DNA of 7,960 nucleotides from an uncultured delta proteobacterium (GTDB lineage Bacteria; Desulfobacterota; WTBG01; CAIYCZ01), in assembly GCA_903924805.1 (NCBI GenBank), contig CAIYCZ010000332.1, forward strand, positions 1 to 7,960, written 5' to 3'. This document shows, piece by piece, positions 5,553 to 7,960 of the stretch (position 1 is the first letter of the stretch; every line of letters begins with the position of its first letter). The notes beneath the pieces were generated by a model, which did not search any database, was not told where the DNA came from, and saw nothing but the letters and a program-made list of their open reading frames with translations. The position numbers and the translations under genes are program-made.

Positions 5553-7544
5553 ATGTCCTTCAAGCTCACATCTGAATATTCCCCCCAGGGCGATCAGCCG
5601 CAGGCTATAGAAAAACTGAGCGACGGAGTTCTCAAGAACAAGAAGCAGCAGGTGCTCATGGGAGTAACCGGTTCGGGCAAGACCTTCACCATGGCTAATG
5701 TAATTCAGAATGTACAGAAACCAACCCTGGTTATCGCCCCGAACAAGACACTCGCTGCCCAGCTCTACGGAGAGTTTAAAGAACTTTTCCCCGATAACGC
5801 GGTGGAATATTTTGTCAGCTACTATGATTACTACCAGCCGGAAGCCTACCTCCCCCAGACCGACACCTATATTGAAAAGGACTCATCCATCAATGATGAA
5901 ATAGACCGCATGCGGCACGCGAGCACTTCATCTCTTTTGCAGCGAAGGGATGTCATTGTGGTGGCAAGCGTTTCCTGCATTTATGCGCTTGGCTCACCGC
6001 AGGAATATCAGGAGATGCTGGTGCTGGTAAAAGATCGGGCACATATCGCCCGTGATGAGATTCTTGCCCGGCTGGTGGGAATTCAATATGAGCGAAACGA
6101 CTATGATTTTCACCGCGGCACCTTCCGGGTGCGGGGTGATATTGTAGAAATTTTCCCGGCCTATGAAGGGGACCGGGCGATCAGGCTTGAATTTTTCGGC
6201 GATACGGTGGAGTCCATAAGCGAGGTTGACCCCATTCGCGGGATAGTTCTGCGGCCACTCAAGCACATCCACATCTACCCCAACAGCCACTATGTCACCA
6301 CCCGCGACAACGTGAAGCGCGCTATACAAAATATCCGGAAAGAGCTGGAAGAGCGCATCAGGTTTTTTAAATCACAAGATAAACTGCTGGAAGCCCAGCG
6401 CATAAAGGAGCGCACGCTTTTTGACCTGGAGATGATGGAGGAGATGGGCTACTGCAGCGGCATAGAAAACTACTCCCGTCATCTGGACAGACGGCAGCCG
6501 GGGGAGCCTCCGTATGTGCTGCTTAACTATTTCCCCGAGGATTTTCTGGTCTTCATAGATGAGAGCCACATAACCATTCCGCAATTGAATGGCATGTATC
6601 ACGGGGACCGCTCGCGCAAGGGAACCCTTGTCGAATTTGGCTTTCGCCTCCCGTCAGCACTTGACAACCGTCCGCTCACCTTTGAAGAATTTGGACAGCG
6701 GGTAAACCAAGTAATTTTTGTATCAGCTACCCCTGCCGCGTATGAGCTCACAGCATGCCGGGGAAAAGTTGTGGAACAGATTATCCGCCCCACCGGGCTC
6801 ATGGACCCGCCCGTAGAGGTGCGGCCGGTGGCAGGCCAGGTAGATGACCTGTATGGTGAGATACGCAAGCAGGTTGAAGCACAGGAGAGAACCCTCGTCG
6901 GCACCCTCACTAAACGGATGGCAGAAGACCTGACCGAATATTATGCTGACCTTGGCATCAGGGTGCGCTATCTCCATTCGGAAATTGATACCCTGGAGCG
7001 GGTTACCATACTGCGCGACCTGCGGCTGGGGAAATTTGACGTGCTCATCGGTATCAATCTGCTGCGCGAGGGGCTTGATTTGCCGGAGGTGTCGCTGGTG
7101 GCAGTTCTTGATGCGGATAAGGAGGGGTTTCTGCGGTCTGAGCGCTCGCTTATCCAGATCTGCGGCAGGACCGCGCGCAATGTGCGGGGGCGGATTATTC
7201 TTTACGGAGATGTGACAACCAGAAGCATGGAAGCAACCATCCGCGAGACCCTGCGCAGGAGAAAAATTCAGGAGGAGTTTAACCGGGAGCACAACATCAC
7301 ACCTGAATCAATCCGCAAGGCCATAACCGACATCATGAACACCGTGTATGAGAAAGATTATGTAACCGTACCTCTTGTTGCCGAGCCGGAATTCTCCTAC
7401 ATCACAAAAAGGGACGTCCCGAAAGCACTAAAGAAGCTCAAAAAAGAAATGCTCGACGCGGCAAAACGGCTTGAGTTTGAAAGAGCTGCCGAGATCCGCG
7501 ATCAGATAATCCGCATTGAGCAGACCGAGCTTAAATACTCTTGA
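5553..7544 (+). CDS. uvrB: UvrABC excinuclease subunit B
   Basis: This is a full-length 663-residue UvrB, the damage-verifying, ATP-dependent helicase-like subunit of nucleotide excision repair. It is loaded onto DNA by UvrA and then recruits UvrC. Visible motifs: GDQPQAI (13-19); Walker A GVTGSGKT (37-44); the beta-hairpin that inserts between strands, YYDYYQPEAYLPQTDTYIEKD (90-110, with Tyr90, Tyr91, Tyr93, Tyr94); UvrA-interaction region about 150-250; Walker B-like DESH (336-339); motif III SATP (391-394); motif V INLLREGLDLPEV (501-513); motif VI QICGRTARN (535-543) with the arginine fingers; YITKRDVPK in the linker (616-624); and the UVR domain (627-657) that contacts UvrC. All catalytic residues look intact. 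The start MSFKLTSEYSPQGDQP aligns with family N-termini, but no Shine-Dalgarno site precedes ATG 5553. uvrA and uvrC are not in the window, as is common. Confidence 0.98.
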   Translation: MSFKLTSEYSPQGDQPQAIEKLSDGVLKNKKQQVLMGVTGSGKTFTMANVIQNVQKPTLVIAPNKTLAAQLYGEFKELFPDNAVEYFVSYYDYYQPEAYLPQTDTYIEKDSSINDEIDRMRHASTSSLLQRRDVIVVASVSCIYALGSPQEYQEMLVLVKDRAHIARDEILARLVGIQYERNDYDFHRGTFRVRGDIVEIFPAYEGDRAIRLEFFGDTVESISEVDPIRGIVLRPLKHIHIYPNSHYVTTRDNVKRAIQNIRKELEERIRFFKSQDKLLEAQRIKERTLFDLEMMEEMGYCSGIENYSRHLDRRQPGEPPYVLLNYFPEDFLVFIDESHITIPQLNGMYHGDRSRKGTLVEFGFRLPSALDNRPLTFEEFGQRVNQVIFVSATPAAYELTACRGKVVEQIIRPTGLMDPPVEVRPVAGQVDDLYGEIRKQVEAQERTLVGTLTKRMAEDLTEYYADLGIRVRYLHSEIDTLERVTILRDLRLGKFDVLIGINLLREGLDLPEVSLVAVLDADKEGFLRSERSLIQICGRTARNVRGRIILYGDVTTRSMEATIRETLRRRKIQEEFNREHNITPESIRKAITDIMNTVYEKDYVTVPLVAEPEFSYITKRDVPKALKKLKKEMLDAAKRLEFERAAEIRDQIIRIEQTELKYS

Positions 7545-7569
7545 CAACTCAACCCAAATCTCATATTTT
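7541..7569 (+). promoter_or_regulatory. Sigma70-type promoter overlapping the uvrB stop codon
   Basis: A perfect -35 TTGACA (7541-7546) is followed after exactly 17 bases by TATTTT (7564-7569, four of six). The uvrB stop TGA (7542-7544) lies within the -35 box. Transcription would begin near 7576 and run through the octamer arrays into tRNA-Leu, giving a leader of about 100 nt to be removed by processing. Confidence 0.5.
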
Positions 7570-7584
7570 CAATGTAAAGTTCAG

Positions 7585-7674
7585 GAGTTTGGGAGTGCAG
7601 GAGGTTAAGAGTTAAAGAGGTTTGATTTGAAAAGAACTCTATAACTCCACAACTCACCAACTCTATAACTGTTT
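7585..7674. repeat. Mirror-placed 8-bp-periodic arrays, GAG-type then AACTC-type
   Basis: Left arm 7585-7624 is five octamers beginning GAG: GAGTTTGG, GAGTGCAG, GAGGTTAA, GAGTTAAA, GAGGTTTG. Right arm 7635-7674 is five octamers beginning AACT: AACTCTAT, AACTCCAC, AACTCACC, AACTCTAT, AACTGTTT. A 10-bp centre (7625-7634) separates them. AACTC is the reverse complement of GAGTT, and all five block pairs share one symmetry centre at 7628, so they can pair in register as 4-5-bp blocks separated by 3-nt internal loops. The 12-mer AACTCTATAACT occurs twice (7635-7646, 7659-7670). The array ends 4 bases before the tRNA. Confidence 0.7.
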
Positions 7675-7678
7675 GATT

Positions 7679-7766
7679 GCCGGCGTGGCGGAACTGGCAG
7701 ACGCAGGGGACTCAAAATCCCCCGGGCCTTGCGCCCTTGGGAGTTCGACCCTCCCCGCCGGCACCA
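7679..7766 (+). tRNA. tRNA-Leu, anticodon CAA
   Basis: Class II tRNA. Acceptor GCCGGCG (7679-7685) pairs with CGCCGGC (7756-7762), with discriminator A7763 and an encoded CCA at 7764-7766. The anticodon stem GGGGA/TCCCC (7706-7710, 7718-7722) closes the loop CTCAAAA with anticodon CAA at 7713-7715, reading UUG. A long variable arm (CGGGCCTTGCGCCCTTG-like, 7723-7739) and the T-arm GGGAG-TTCGACC-CTCCC confirm the leucine type. The D-arm has GGCAGACGC. It is the only RNA gene recognised and probably a single-gene unit, with a promoter upstream and a terminator 12 bases downstream. Confidence 0.96.
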
Positions 7767-7777
7767 CTTATCAAGCG

Positions 7778-7810
7778 GGTTTGCGCTTCATTGAGCTGCA
7801 AGCCTTTTTT
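7778..7810 (+). terminator. Strong intrinsic terminator after tRNA-Leu
   Basis: GGTTTGC (7778-7784) pairs with GCAAGCC (7798-7804, one T-G). The stem continues inward as GCTT (7785-7788) with GAGC (7793-7796, one T-G) across a single bulged T7797. The apical loop is CATT, and six T (7805-7810) follow immediately. This is an 11-bp hairpin plus U-tract at the expected place. Confidence 0.82.
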
Positions 7811-7863
7811 ATTGCCCGGTTCATTTTTCTGTTTTGTCCCTGTTTTAAATTCCCCCTATCATT

Positions 7864-7882
7864 CCCCTCTTGTAGGGGTTTT
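7864..7882 (+). terminator. Second short terminator-like hairpin
   Basis: CCCCT (7864-7868) and AGGGG (7874-7878) form a 5-bp GC-rich stem with loop CTTGT, followed by TTTT (7879-7882). It may back up the tRNA terminator. The short stem and T-run make it a moderate candidate. The rest of 7811-7960 has no credible gene. Confidence 0.4.
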
Positions 7883-7914
7883 GGGTACAACCAGCGGCAC
7901 GGCTTTAAAAAAAG

Positions 7915-7943
7915 TTGTGGTGTGCTATGATGTCTGCTATAAG
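7915..7943 (+). promoter_or_regulatory. Extended -10 promoter candidate reading out of the window
   Basis: TGC-TATAAG (7935-7943) is an extended -10 element with five of six matches. TTGTGG (7915-7920, three of six) lies 17 bases upstream. A second overlapping extended -10, TGC-TATGAT (7923-7931), has no good -35. The downstream gene lies beyond position 7960, so the target is unknown. Confidence 0.42.
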
Positions 7944-7960
7944 GCTGTTATGTCAACCAC

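Noticed and set aside
7635..7674. CRISPR array suggested by regularly spaced AACTC units
   Set aside because: The period is 8 bp with 3-nt variable parts, far too short for repeats and spacers, and no cas gene is present.
7673..7930. 85-residue + strand open frame through the tRNA
   Set aside because: Its N-terminal part (GVAELADAGDSKSPGP) is simply translated tRNA-Leu and the rest crosses the tRNA terminator.

Overview
The window looks like a bacterial chromosome fragment from a Gram-negative, diderm organism. The evidence is an outer-membrane beta-barrel protein of FadL type, an apparent outer-membrane-directed lipoprotein, a signal-peptide-bearing repeat protein and a typical uvrB. The mix (FadL-like barrel, CsgG/FlgT-like lipoprotein, short MoaE-like protein, YwqK-type repeat protein, short palindromic intergenic repeats) resembles Desulfobacterota or Nitrospirota-type genomes, but this is an impression; no marker gene here fixes the phylum. 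All coding genes read on the + strand.

Layout. (1) Positions 2-892 hold the C-terminal 296 residues of an OmpP1/FadL-family porin. Ten bases later comes a 699-residue multidomain lipoprotein (903-3002: TPR, three Ig-like modules, CsgG-like and FlgT-C-like domains). The two look like one cell-envelope operon closed by a hairpin terminator at 3031-3070. (2) The 281-bp gap 3003-3283 is rich in perfect inverted repeats and may encode a structured RNA or be a repeat element. (3) A divergent MoaE-like protein (3284-3646) overlaps by one base a flavin-dependent nitronate monooxygenase/FabK-like enzyme (3646-4596), so these two are probably translationally coupled. (4) A 77-bp MITE-like palindrome (4603-4679) precedes an exported YwqK/MORN-type repeat protein (4747-5256) with a textbook Shine-Dalgarno sequence. 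(5) A 296-bp gene-free gap precedes full-length uvrB (5553-7544), the damage-recognition helicase of nucleotide excision repair. (6) A good sigma70-type promoter overlaps the uvrB stop codon. It is followed by a symmetric pair of 8-bp-periodic arrays and then tRNA-Leu(CAA) (7679-7766) with a strong intrinsic terminator. A possible extended -10 promoter near the right edge points out of the window.

Functionally, the region joins an envelope operon, a small enzyme pair of uncertain substrate, and housekeeping genes (uvrB, tRNA-Leu). I found no CRISPR array, transposase, integrase, phage gene or recognisable defence system. The least explained parts are non-coding: the octamer arrays upstream of the tRNA and the inverted-repeat-rich gap upstream of the MoaE-like gene.
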